Shown piece after piece: positions 7,191 through 14,993 of a DNA stretch of 18,108 nucleotides. Origin of the DNA: Lysobacteraceae bacterium (GTDB lineage Bacteria; Pseudomonadota; Gammaproteobacteria; Xanthomonadales; Wenzhouxiangellaceae); assembly GCA_020201235.1 (NCBI GenBank), contig JAIVHD010000259.1, forward strand, positions 1-18,108, given 5' to 3'. Both the position numbers and the translations under genes were made by a program. Every line of letters begins with the position of its first letter. The stretch's first letter is position 1. The notes beneath the pieces were generated by a model, which did no database searches, was not told the DNA's origin, and saw only the letters and a program-made list of their open reading frames with translations.

Positions 7191-7632
7191 TGCATTGCGG
7201 TGAGACTCGGTTTACGAAATTCGAAGCTTGAGTCTAGGGAGGAAGGGGGACGTAAAGAAAGAGGGAATTGGTGAATTTTTGATGAGAAATGTGAAATTTT
7301 GGCCGATTTGGGCAATTTTTAACCAGATTTCACATGACCGGATCGATCCATCCGATTCTTCTGAAGCAATTGCTCTAGTGTAAGAGAGACCTAATACATG
7401 ATTGATTCATTAACCTTTTTATTTGATCGATCATTAGTTCTGCTGATTCATCACCCGACCGTCACGAGGGGTCGAGCGGTCCTGTAGCCGGGACGCTTCG
7501 CGACGGTACGCACCGCAGGCTTACTCGCGCGGCTGTTGGATGACGGCCGGGTGAGGATGCGTGACCGAGCCAAACGTGCTGGACGCGGGGCCTGACGGCA
7601 CCGCCGTAGGTGGGGTGGTGAATCCGCCGGGG
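7191..7632. other. Intergenic region upstream of the oxidase cluster: AT-rich part with palindromes, then GC-rich part
   Basis: No convincing gene is visible. About 7240-7440 is AT-rich compared with its surroundings and should carry the promoter of the minus-strand oxidase cluster, but I see no hexamer pair I would defend. It holds an inverted pair ATGTGAAAT (7289-7297) and ATTTCACAT (7327-7335). It also holds two palindromes sharing GATCGATC (GGATCGATCC at 7340-7349 and TGATCGATCA at 7424-7433). About 7445-7632 is GC-rich, shows no long ORF and no clear terminator for the DUF1684 gene, and remains unexplained. Confidence 0.5.
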
Positions 7633-7663
7633 CTAGCAGCCGGTCGGACTTAACGCTGATCTA
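7633..7663 (-). repeat. Dispersed 31-bp repeat, copy 2, beginning at a stop codon
   Basis: Read on the minus strand from 7663, this begins TAGATCAGCGTTAA and ends GGCTGCTAG. It matches 92-122 at 28 of 31 positions. Its first three bases are the TAG stop codon of the DUF1684 gene (7663-7661). Confidence 0.6.
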
Positions 7664-8656
7664 TTGTTGATCGACTCCTGCGTCGTCGATGCTGACCGGC
7701 TGTGCGATGCCGGGCTTGCCGGCATAGCGTTGCTCTCCGGCCCGGATCGGGATCGGGATGCGGTTGGCTTGTGGTGGCAACGGACAGGTCGTGAAGGCAT
7801 TGAAGGCGCAAGGTGGGTTGTAAGCCTGGTTGAAGTCAAGCGTGACGATATTGTCGCTGCGGGGCAAATCGGCATACAAAAACCGACCCAGGCCGTAACT
7901 CTCGCGACCGGAGGTGCGGTCGGCGAAGATAAAAAACAGACGGCCGTCTTCGAGCACGGCCTCCAGCGCAAAGGTGCGACCGTCGCGCTCGAATTTCGCC
8001 ACGCCCGGGTTGGGCTCGTCAATCAACTGACCCATCACATTGGCTACCTGCAGCGTGGTTCCGGCCGGGTGCGCGATGAAGCGGGCCTCAAGCCTCCAGT
8101 CCGGATCGAGCGGAAAATATTCAAGCCCGACGAATCCAGTTCGCGTTTCAGCATCCGGATCGCGCACGCGCAGCGCCAGGCGACCGCCGGGCCGAACCAG
8201 GTGCACCTGAATAGCGTCTGCCTCGATTTTGGTCGGACCATCCTCGCCGTCGACCGTCAACACTGCCGAACTCACGGCTCGACCGTCAATGGTCACGGCG
8301 GAGCGGTCGCCACGCCGCACGCCCTCGGCCGCTTCGAAGCGAACCGCTTCATTGCTGATCTCCAGCCTGCCCCAGTGCGCCGGTCCGCCGGGCAGCACGA
8401 TATCGTTGTCGGTGGCCGAGCCGATCGATGGTCGGCCCGGGGCGAGTGGAATCAGCCCGACCAGGCTGAGCCAGCCGTGCGGATCGGTCAAGCGCTCAAG
8501 CCGGCGCGCCCGCCAGTCGTGGTTGACCTGCTTGAATTGCTCGGCCGTCAAGGCCCGGCTTTCGGTGCCGGGGTGTTCGCCGTGGTCATCGCAGGCGAGC
8601 AGCACGATCAGGCACACAACAAGTGCCGAAAACGCTTTGCGATCAAACGCGGCCAT
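7661..8656 (-). CDS. DUF1684 family lipoprotein
   Basis: A 331-residue protein with a lipoprotein signal: hydrophobic FSALVVCLIVLLAC with lipobox LLAC and Cys22. The body matches DUF1684: WRARRLERLTDPHGWLSLVG near the start, IGSATDNDIVLP, then late conserved blocks FFIFADRTSG, YGLGRFLYADLP, LDFNQAYNPPCAFNAF, TCPLPPQANRI. The domain is widespread in bacteria and has no established biochemical role. The ATG at 8656 is supported by GGAGG six bases upstream and overlaps the 3' end of manC by 14 bp, so it is translated from the polysaccharide operon mRNA. That suggests, without proof, an envelope role. Its stop codon is the first codon of the 31-bp repeat. Confidence 0.85.
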   Translation of the reverse strand: MAAFDRKAFSALVVCLIVLLACDDHGEHPGTESRALTAEQFKQVNHDWRARRLERLTDPHGWLSLVGLIPLAPGRPSIGSATDNDIVLPGGPAHWGRLEISNEAVRFEAAEGVRRGDRSAVTIDGRAVSSAVLTVDGEDGPTKIEADAIQVHLVRPGGRLALRVRDPDAETRTGFVGLEYFPLDPDWRLEARFIAHPAGTTLQVANVMGQLIDEPNPGVAKFERDGRTFALEAVLEDGRLFFIFADRTSGRESYGLGRFLYADLPRSDNIVTLDFNQAYNPPCAFNAFTTCPLPPQANRIPIPIRAGEQRYAGKPGIAQPVSIDDAGVDQQ

Positions 8657-10058
8657 AGATATCCTCCAGCCGTTCGATGTCGTCTTCGCCGAAATAACTG
8701 CCGGTCTGCACCTCGATAATCTGGACGTTGTCCTGGCCCGGATTTTCCAATCGATGCAGTGTGCCGGCCGGGATCTGGACCGTTTGATTGGCGCTAAGGT
8801 CGAACTGACGCTCGCCCACGCGCACGCGCGCCAGCCCGGAAACCACAGTCCAGTGCTCGCTGCGGTGTTGATGCCGCTGCAGCGAAAGAATGCCTCCCGG
8901 GCGGACCACCAGGCGCTTGACTTTGCAGTCCTCGGCGTCTTCGAGAATGGTAAAGCGGCCCCACGGACGATGGACCGTGCGGTGGTAAATCGCCAGGTCG
9001 TGGTGACGGCGGGTCAACTCCTCAACCACCGACTTGACTTCCTGGGCGCGGCCACGGCGCGCTACCAGTACGGCATCGCCGGTATCGACGATCACCAGGT
9101 CATCAACGCCGACGGCCGCCACCAGGCGCTGCTCGCTCTGGACGAAGGTGTCGCGCGAATCAACCAGAACGGCGTGACCTTGAACCTGGTTGCCGGCACC
9201 GTCGGTTTCGTACAGATCGCTGATTGCCTGCCACGAGCCGATGTCGCTCCAGCCGCAGGCCACGGGTACCACGGCCCGGCGCGGGGCGCGCTCCATGACC
9301 GCGAAATCAATCGACTCGGCGCGCACCGAAGCGAAGCTCGGCGGATCCAGCTCGACCGGATTTTGACCGCGCTGGGTCTCTTCCCAGGTGGCCTCGACCG
9401 CAGCCAGGATATCGGGTGCCTGCTCGGCCAGCGCGCCGGCAATGGCATCGGCCCGGAAACAGAACATGCCTGCATTCCACAAGTATTGCCGGCTTTCGAA
9501 ATAGCGCTGCGCGGTCACCTGGTCGGGCTTTTCAACGAAGGCCTCAATCTGCTGGCCGAGTTCACCAAGCGATTGGCCGGCGCGGATGTAGCCAAACCCG
9601 GTTTCCGCATGCGTTGGCCGCACACCCAGACAGACCAGCCAGCCTTCAACGGCCAGCGCATCGGCTTTTTCGACCGCCTCAACAAAGGCCTGCTGATCGC
9701 GCACCAGGTGGTCGGCCGGCAATACCAGCATGCGCGCGTCCGGGCCAAATCGATCGCGCACCCACAGGGCGGCGGCCGCGATTGCAGCAGCCGTATTGCG
9801 GCCTTCGGGTTCAAGCAGAAACTGCGGCTCGGTGTCCGGTGCGACTTCGCGGTAAATATCGCGCGTGAGGAAATAATAATCTCGCGCGGTAACCGTCAAA
9901 ATCTGATCGTGGTCAATCGCACCCAGCGCGCGCCGAAATGTCGAGGCAGCCAGCGTCTGTCCGTCGGCCAGTTTCATAAACGGCTTCGGGTGCGCTTTTC
10001 GTGAAACCGGCCAGAGCCGCGTACCGGCACCGCCGGAAAGGATCACCGGGATCAACAT
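8643..10058 (-). CDS. manC: Mannose-1-phosphate guanylyltransferase / mannose-6-phosphate isomerase (type II, bifunctional)
   Basis: A 471-residue protein that makes GDP-mannose from mannose-1-phosphate and GTP, and in this class also interconverts fructose-6-P and mannose-6-P. The N-terminal nucleotidyltransferase domain starts LIPVILSGGAGTRLWPVSR with PKPF at 24-27, and has FVEKPD at about 174. The C-terminal cupin/isomerase domain runs from about 375 (HRPWGRFTILE, QRHQHRSEHWTVVSG, IPAGTLHRLENPG). I chose ATG 10058 over 10073 because the family usually begins a few residues before PVILSGG and because it gives an ATGTTGA overlap with the rfbD stop. Length and motifs are complete. It follows the rhamnose genes and supplies the mannose branch of a surface polysaccharide such as O-antigen or exopolysaccharide. 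Confidence 0.93.
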   Translation of the reverse strand: MLIPVILSGGAGTRLWPVSRKAHPKPFMKLADGQTLAASTFRRALGAIDHDQILTVTARDYYFLTRDIYREVAPDTEPQFLLEPEGRNTAAAIAAAALWVRDRFGPDARMLVLPADHLVRDQQAFVEAVEKADALAVEGWLVCLGVRPTHAETGFGYIRAGQSLGELGQQIEAFVEKPDQVTAQRYFESRQYLWNAGMFCFRADAIAGALAEQAPDILAAVEATWEETQRGQNPVELDPPSFASVRAESIDFAVMERAPRRAVVPVACGWSDIGSWQAISDLYETDGAGNQVQGHAVLVDSRDTFVQSEQRLVAAVGVDDLVIVDTGDAVLVARRGRAQEVKSVVEELTRRHHDLAIYHRTVHRPWGRFTILEDAEDCKVKRLVVRPGGILSLQRHQHRSEHWTVVSGLARVRVGERQFDLSANQTVQIPAGTLHRLENPGQDNVQIIEVQTGSYFGEDDIERLEDIYGRV

Positions 10059-10930
10059 AAGGCATTTTTCCATTTTTCAAGACATTCCACCAGGCCCTGC
10101 TCGACGCTGGGCAGGCGGGTATCGAACAACGCTTCGAAGCGCTCGCAGTCGAGTACCGACCAAACCGGTCGCCGGGCCTTTTGCGGCCAGTGCGCGCTTT
10201 CGATGGGCTCGACCTGGACCGGCTGGTCGAGCACGCCGAACTCAACCGCACGCTCGACCGCCATGCGCGCGAATTCATACCACGACAGCTGGCCACGGCC
10301 GGCCACATGGAACAGGTTATACAACGCGGGCAAACGTTGCTGTTCGACAATGACGCGACAGCAGGCCTCGGCCAGATGGCCGGCCCAGGTTGGTGACCCG
10401 ATCTGATCGGAGACCACCTTCAGCGAATGGCCGCGCTCGGCTCGGGTCAAAATGGCGGACAGGAAATTTCCGGGGAAATGGCTGTACAGCCAGGCGGTGC
10501 GCAAAACCACGGCACGTGCGCCGCTGGCCTGGATAAGCCGCTCGCTCTCAAGCTTGCTGCGGCCGTATACATTACCCGGTGCCGGATCGTCATCCTCGCG
10601 CCAGGGCCGATCATGGGGCCCGGAAAAAACGTAGTCGGTGGAAAAATGAATGAGCAGCGCATCATGCTCGCGACACCATCCAGCGAGCCAGCCCGGTAAG
10701 TCGCGATTGACCCGCATGGCGGTTTCCGGCTCGTCCTCGGCACGATCGACCGCGGTCCAGGCTGCCGGATGGACGACGACATCGGGCCGCACCCGGTGCA
10801 GCGACTTGTCGACCAGCCGATGATCGGACAGATCGCAGCGGAAATCGCCCGAGTCGCGATCGGTCTGGATGACTTCGCCGAGCCCGGCCAGGCCGGTGGC
10901 GAGAATTGGGCGCGATACGGCCGGGTACAT
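10052..10930 (-). pseudogene. rfbD: dTDP-4-dehydrorhamnose reductase, 5'-truncated
   Basis: The body is clearly RfbD/RmlD, the NAD(P)H-dependent last step of dTDP-L-rhamnose synthesis: AAWTAVDRAEDEPE, HFSTDYVFSG, the YxxxK catalytic pair in NVYGRSKLE, LRTAWLYS and SDQIGSPTWAGHL. The N-terminal strand and the GxxGxxG dinucleotide-binding loop, normally residues 1-13, are missing. Homology begins at about RPILATGLAGLGEVI, just after the point where the upstream rfbC loses its C-terminus. The ATG at 10930 lies in sequence that also encodes the rfbC frame, and MYPAVS is not a native N-terminus. Without the Rossmann loop, cofactor binding should fail. The 3' end is intact and overlaps manC by 7 bp. 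I call it a pseudogene unless the junction is an assembly error. Confidence 0.8.
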
Positions 10931-11322
10931 AAATAGGAGAAGGTCGCCTCTTCAGACAGCACCTGGAAGCCGTGCGCAAAGCCCTCCGGAACCCACAGCT
11001 GGCGATGGTTGCGATCGCTCAGTTCGACCGCGACCCAGCGCCCAAAATGCGGCGAGCTGCGACGAATATCGACGGCCACGTCGAAGACCCGCCCGGAGGT
11101 GACCCAGACCAGCTTGCCTTGGGGCTCCGGCCACTGAAAATGCAGGCCTCGCAGCACGCCGAATCGGCTGTGGCTGGTATTGGCCTGAGCGAAATTCGTC
11201 TCGATGCCGAGGTCTGCAAAAGACTCCCGGCGCCAGTTCTCCAGGAACCAGCCGCGAGAATCGCCAAACACCCGGGGCTCGATGATGCGAACGCCCGGCA
11301 AGTCGGTGTCGACAATCGTCAC
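10924..11322 (-). pseudogene. rfbC: dTDP-4-dehydrorhamnose 3,5-epimerase, 3'-truncated
   Basis: The first 133 residues are textbook RfbC/RmlC, a cupin epimerase of dTDP-rhamnose synthesis: PRVFGDSRGWFLENW, GVLRGLHFQ with the catalytic His61, QGKLVWVTSGRVFDVAVDIR, and QLWVPEGFAHGFQVLSEEA. After FSYLCT at about 10924 the reading frame runs into the out-of-frame rfbD sequence. The last 45-50 residues of the family, including the Asp of the catalytic His-Asp pair, are absent. The start is a GTG overlapping the rfbA stop (GTGA), the usual coupled arrangement. As read, the frame continues to 10447 as unrelated sequence, so the product would not be a functional epimerase. Confidence 0.82.
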
Positions 11323-12203
11323 CAGGACTCCCGTGTGTCGGCCACCCGGCGCAGATAATCGCCGTAGCCGGATGACGCCAGCGGCTCAGCCAGCGCGAGC
11401 AGCTCGGCGCGGCTGATCCAGCCCTGCCGAAAGGCGATTTCCTCCGGGCAGGCAACGCGCAGGCCCTGGCGCGCCTCCAGCGTTTCGATATAGCTGGCGG
11501 CTTGCTGCAGCGATTCGTGGGTACCGGTATCCAGCCAGGCGTAACCGCGGCCCATGCGCTCCACGACCAGCTCGCCGGCTTCAAGATAAATGCGGTTAAG
11601 GTCGGTGATCTCCAGTTCGCCGCGCGCCGACGGGACCAGCGTGGCGGCCCGCTCGACCACCTGGGAATCATAAAAATACAGCCCGGTGACCGCATAATGG
11701 GATTTCGGTCGAGCGGGCTTTTCCTCGATTGAAAGCACCCGCCCGCCCGAATCCATCTCGACCACGCCGTAGCGCTGCGGGTCGCGCACCGGGTAGCCAA
11801 ACACGGTCGCGCCGTGCTCGCGCAGGTTGGCGCGCGCCAGCTGCTGGCCCATGCCGCCGCCGTGAAAAATATTGTCGCCAAGAATCAGGCAGGACGGATG
11901 ACCGTCGACAAACTCGGCACCGACCCGGAAGGCGTCGGCCAGCCCGCGCGGCTGATCCTGAACGGCATATTTGATCTCGATGCCCCACTGGCGGCCATCA
12001 TCCAGCAGCCGCTTGAATAAGCTTTGCTCGTGCGGCGTGGTAATCAGCAGGAGTTCCCGGATACCGGCCTGCATCAGGGTTGACAGCGGATAATAGATCA
12101 TCGGCTTGTCGTAAACCGGCAGCAGCTGCTTGCTGAGCACCCGGGTGAGCGGATACAGGCGCGAGCCCGAACCACCGGCCAAGATCAATCCTTTGCGTTT
12201 CAT
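11319..12203 (-). CDS. rfbA: Glucose-1-phosphate thymidylyltransferase
   Basis: A 294-residue enzyme, the usual length, that joins glucose-1-phosphate and dTTP to give dTDP-glucose, the first step of dTDP-L-rhamnose synthesis. The nucleotidyltransferase signature [16 protein letters not shown] is at 5-20, followed by [20 protein letters not shown], the metal site [14 protein letters not shown], and [12 protein letters not shown] near the C-terminal part. I chose ATG 12203 because it forms an ATGA overlap with the rfbB stop and starts at the family N-terminus; the ATG at 12266 would lie deep inside rfbB. The stop overlaps the rfbC GTG. It looks fully intact, unlike its three pathway partners here. 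Confidence 0.96.
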   Translation of the reverse strand: MKRKGLILAGGSGSRLYPLTRVLSKQLLPVYDKPMIYYPLSTLMQAGIRELLLITTPHEQSLFKRLLDDGRQWGIEIKYAVQDQPRGLADAFRVGAEFVDGHPSCLILGDNIFHGGGMGQQLARANLREHGATVFGYPVRDPQRYGVVEMDSGGRVLSIEEKPARPKSHYAVTGLYFYDSQVVERAATLVPSARGELEITDLNRIYLEAGELVVERMGRGYAWLDTGTHESLQQAASYIETLEARQGLRVACPEEIAFRQGWISRAELLALAEPLASSGYGDYLRRVADTRESW

Positions 12204-13168
12204 GCCGAGTCTCCGCGCAGACCAAGACGCTGGCCGCGATACGAGCCATCCTCGATTCTGCGCCACCAGCTTTCGTTGTCCAGATACCAGTCGACCGTGC
12301 GCGCCAGGCCCGCTTCGAAATCGACCTGCGGCTGCCAGCCGAGTTCAGACTCGATGCGAGCCGGATCGATGGCGTAGCGGCGATCGTGGCCGGGGCGGTC
12401 GGCGACGAAACGGATTAAGCCGCGACGATCGATTTCGATGGGGCGGCGCTGGTCGAGCAAATCGCAAAGCGCATGGACGACCTCAAGGTTACTGCGCTCG
12501 GCCTTGCCGCCGACGTTATAGGTGCGACCAATCCGGCCGCGCTCGAGAACCGCTTCAAGCGCATTGATCATCATTAGCGGAATCAGCTTTTCGGGAAACT
12601 GACGCGGCCCGTAATTGTTGGAGCAGTTGGTGAGCAGCACCGGCAAACCCCAGGTCCGGTGCCAGGCGCGTACCAGGTGGTCGGCCGCCGCCTTGCTGGC
12701 CGCATAGGGGGAGCTTGGTTGGTACGGATGGGTCTCGGTAAAGGCCGGATCGTTCGGGCCCAGATCGCCGTAGACCTCGTCGGTCGAGACATGCAGAAAG
12801 CGGAACGCCGGGTGACCGGCCTGCCAGTACGCCAGCGCTGCATCGAGCAGACATTGCGTGCCGAGTACATTCGTGCGCACGAACGAACCCGGATCGTCGA
12901 TCGAGCGATCGACATGACTTTCGGCCGCGAAATGGACGATTGCTTCGGGCTCGTGGGCTTCAAGCAATTGCCGCAACAGGCGACCGTCGCTAATATCGCC
13001 ATGCACCAACTGGTGCCAATCCGAATCAATCCCGATCAGCGATTCGGAATTGCCGGCGTAGGTCAGCAAGTCGAGGTTGACCACCGAATAACGACCCGAG
13101 GCCGTGACACGATGGATGAAGTTTGCACCGATAAAGCCGGCACCGCCGGTGACCAGAATTTTTTTCAT
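12200..13168 (-). CDS. rfbB: dTDP-glucose 4,6-dehydratase with an internal in-frame deletion
   Basis: An extended SDR enzyme that converts dTDP-glucose to dTDP-4-keto-6-deoxyglucose. Visible are the NAD-binding [14 protein letters not shown] at 4-17, [22 protein letters not shown] at about 128, the YxxxK pair in [23 protein letters not shown] and, near the end, [14 protein letters not shown]. After NALE (202-205) the protein goes straight to [16 protein letters not shown]. The conserved block normally between, of the type GKxLPVYGDGxxVRDWLYVxDH, is absent. Compared with E. coli RfbB that is about 27 residues (81 bp), consistent with 322 residues here against about 350-360. The block helps form the nucleotide-sugar site, so activity is doubtful. 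ATG 13168 lies 30 bp past the ssb stop with a weak SD. Confidence 0.88.
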   Translation of the reverse strand: MKKILVTGGAGFIGANFIHRVTASGRYSVVNLDLLTYAGNSESLIGIDSDWHQLVHGDISDGRLLRQLLEAHEPEAIVHFAAESHVDRSIDDPGSFVRTNVLGTQCLLDAALAYWQAGHPAFRFLHVSTDEVYGDLGPNDPAFTETHPYQPSSPYAASKAAADHLVRAWHRTWGLPVLLTNCSNNYGPRQFPEKLIPLMMINALEAVLERGRIGRTYNVGGKAERSNLEVVHALCDLLDQRRPIEIDRRGLIRFVADRPGHDRRYAIDPARIESELGWQPQVDFEAGLARTVDWYLDNESWWRRIEDGSYRGQRLGLRGDSA

Positions 13169-13198
13169 GAACTCAGCATATGTTTCGACGTCGCGCGG

Positions 13199-13672
13199 TT
13201 AAAACGGAATGTCGTCACCCAGGTCGTCATCGGCCTGCGATGACGCGGGCTGCCCGGAACCGCCGTATTGGCTGGCCCCGCCCTGCTCCGATGCGCGATT
13301 GTCATAACCCGAATCGTCCATCGGCGCGCTGCCGCCGCGGCCATCGAGCATCTGCATTTCGTTGGCGACGATTTCGGTCGTGTAACGGTCCTGACCGTCC
13401 TGGCCCTGCCATTTACGCGTTTGCAGGCGACCTTCGATATAGACCTTACTGCCCTTACGCAGATATTCGCCGGCGATCTCGCCCAGGCGGGCAAACAGCA
13501 CGATCCGATGCCACTCGGTATTTTCGCGGTTTTCCCCGGTCTGCTTATCGCGCCACTGCTCGCTGGTCGCGAGACGGAGATTGCATACCGTGGTCTTGGC
13601 CGGGGTCTGGCGAACCTCTGGATCGGCACCCAAATTGCCGATCAGAATGACTTTATTGATTCCTCGCGCCAT
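13199..13672 (-). CDS. ssb: Single-stranded DNA-binding protein
   Basis: A 157-residue OB-fold protein that coats single-stranded DNA in replication, repair and recombination. It starts [20 protein letters not shown], has the typical [37 protein letters not shown] and [14 protein letters not shown], then a Gly/Ser/Gln-rich linker, and ends in the acidic tip [10 protein letters not shown] that recruits partner proteins. I chose ATG 13672 because the conserved N-terminus begins there; the ATG at 13729 adds an unrelated leader. It is divergent from ispB and lies only 30 bp upstream of rfbB, so it may share a transcript with the sugar genes, an uncommon neighbour for ssb. Confidence 0.96.
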   Translation of the reverse strand: MARGINKVILIGNLGADPEVRQTPAKTTVCNLRLATSEQWRDKQTGENRENTEWHRIVLFARLGEIAGEYLRKGSKVYIEGRLQTRKWQGQDGQDRYTTEIVANEMQMLDGRGGSAPMDDSGYDNRASEQGGASQYGGSGQPASSQADDDLGDDIPF

Positions 13673-13828
13673 ATCAACTGGTCTCGCTTTCGTGAATACG
13701 ATGAAGCTGCAAAGTTTAGCACAAGGCACCGAATTGACCCGCTTGACCCCGCATTATTCTCGCTCCGTTCGCAGCCAGACCCTGTGGCTTGAACGGGGCG
13801 GGCAATCCGGCGGGGTTACATGAGACGC

Positions 13829-13856
13829 TCGTCAAGCCCGTCCGGGACCGTATAAT
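13829..13856 (+). promoter_or_regulatory. Sigma-70-type promoter of ispB
   Basis: A perfect TATAAT at 13851-13856 is preceded by TCGTCA (4 of 6 matches to TTGACA) at 13829-13834 with a 16-bp spacer. Transcription would start at about 13862-13865, at the ispB ATG itself (13865). The -10 box is convincing and the -35 box is moderate. Confidence 0.55.
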
Positions 13857-13864
13857 CCCCGTCT

Positions 13865-14863
13865 ATGAACCCTGTCAGCCTGATCACTTCGCCCGACTCG
13901 CTCGCCGAGGTCATGAACCTGACCGCAAGCGATCGACGCTCGATGGATGCGTTGATCCGCGACCGCTTGAAGTCCGACGTACTGCTGGTCAACCAGATTG
14001 CTGAGTATATTGTCGGCGCGGGCGGCAAGCGGCTGCGCCCGCTGGTACACCTGCTGGCCGCGCGCGCCTGCGGCTATCAGGGCTCGGGACATACGCAATT
14101 GGCCGCCGTGATCGAATTCATCCATACCGCGACGCTGCTGCATGACGATGTCGTCGACGGCTCCGAACGTCGCCGCGGCCAGCGCACAGCCCACCAGGTC
14201 TGGGGCAATGCGGCCTCGGTACTGGTTGGCGATTTTCTGTATTCGCGCAGCTTTCAGCTGATGGTCGAACTCGAATCGACCCATGTCATGTCGATTCTGG
14301 CCGACGCCACCAACACCATCGCCGCCGGTGAAGTGTTGCAGTTGATGCAACTCGGCGATACCGATCTGGACGAATCCAGCTATTTGCGCGTGATCGGCGA
14401 CAAGACCGCCTGCTTGTTTGCGGCCGCCGCACGACTTGGCGCGGTGTTGGCCGAAAAGCCCAGGGCGTTGGAAACCGCGCTGGCCAATTTCGGCTATGCG
14501 CTGGGCCAGGCATTCCAGATCACCGATGACTGGCTGGACTATTCAGGTCACGATGGATCGCTGGGCAAGAACCTCGGCGACGACCTGTCCGAGGGCAAGG
14601 TCACGCTGCCACTGATTCTTGCGCTGCGGTCGACCAATGCCAAAGATCGCCTGTTTCTGACCGAAACCATTGAGGCCGGCGGCACCGAACAGCTTGATCG
14701 CGTTCGCTCGATTCTGCATCAGACCGGCGCGCTGGACGCGTCTCTTGATCGCGCACACGCTTTCTCAGCCAGCGCCTGCGAAGCGCTCACAGCTCTACCC
14801 GACAGCGCCGAGCGCGACGCGCTGGAACTGCTCGCCCGTTTTGCCGTAGACCGTTCGCTGTAA
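13865..14863 (+). CDS. ispB: Octaprenyl (polyprenyl) diphosphate synthase
   Basis: A 332-residue trans-prenyltransferase that extends farnesyl diphosphate to make the side chain of ubiquinone. Visible are GGKRLRPLVHLLAARA, the first Asp-rich motif in LLHDDVVDGSERRRGQ, GDFLYSRSFQLM, GEVLQLMQ, KTACLFAAAARLG, and the second Asp-rich motif DDWLDYSG followed by GKNLGDDLSEGKVTLPL. Alignment with E. coli IspB fits a start at 13865 (eight extra residues) or at ATG 13913 (eight fewer). No Shine-Dalgarno precedes 13865, but a TATAAT ends 9 bp before it, so leaderless translation is possible. The only plus-strand gene in the window, it is divergent from ssb and convergent with murD2. The exact chain length cannot be read from sequence. 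Confidence 0.95.
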   Translation: MNPVSLITSPDSLAEVMNLTASDRRSMDALIRDRLKSDVLLVNQIAEYIVGAGGKRLRPLVHLLAARACGYQGSGHTQLAAVIEFIHTATLLHDDVVDGSERRRGQRTAHQVWGNAASVLVGDFLYSRSFQLMVELESTHVMSILADATNTIAAGEVLQLMQLGDTDLDESSYLRVIGDKTACLFAAAARLGAVLAEKPRALETALANFGYALGQAFQITDDWLDYSGHDGSLGKNLGDDLSEGKVTLPLILALRSTNAKDRLFLTETIEAGGTEQLDRVRSILHQTGALDASLDRAHAFSASACEALTALPDSAERDALELLARFAVDRSL

Positions 14864-14993
14864 TTCCGGACGCATTCGTAACCCGACTTGCCGCGGCACC
14901 CTCGGTCGCGCGCCTGCGGTGGTTCGACTCCCAATAGCGCATCGAGTTTACCCGGCCGAATTCACAACTGCGGCGACTGCAAAAAAGCCGGGC

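Noticed and set aside
7445..7632. GC-rich segment as a possible structured RNA
   Set aside because: I could find only short, weak stems and no known RNA motif or terminator; noted as unexplained instead.
8229..10004. 591-codon plus-strand open frame opposite manC and DUF1684
   Set aside because: It lies antisense to two genes with clear family motifs and shows low-complexity, domain-free sequence.
13713..13718. TAAACT as the -10 box of ssb on the minus strand
   Set aside because: No acceptable -35 sequence lies at 15-19 bp upstream.
14900..14945. tRNA-like GGTTCGACTCC T-loop sequence between ispB and murD2
   Set aside because: The flanking bases do not form a T stem and no acceptor, D or anticodon stem can be drawn.
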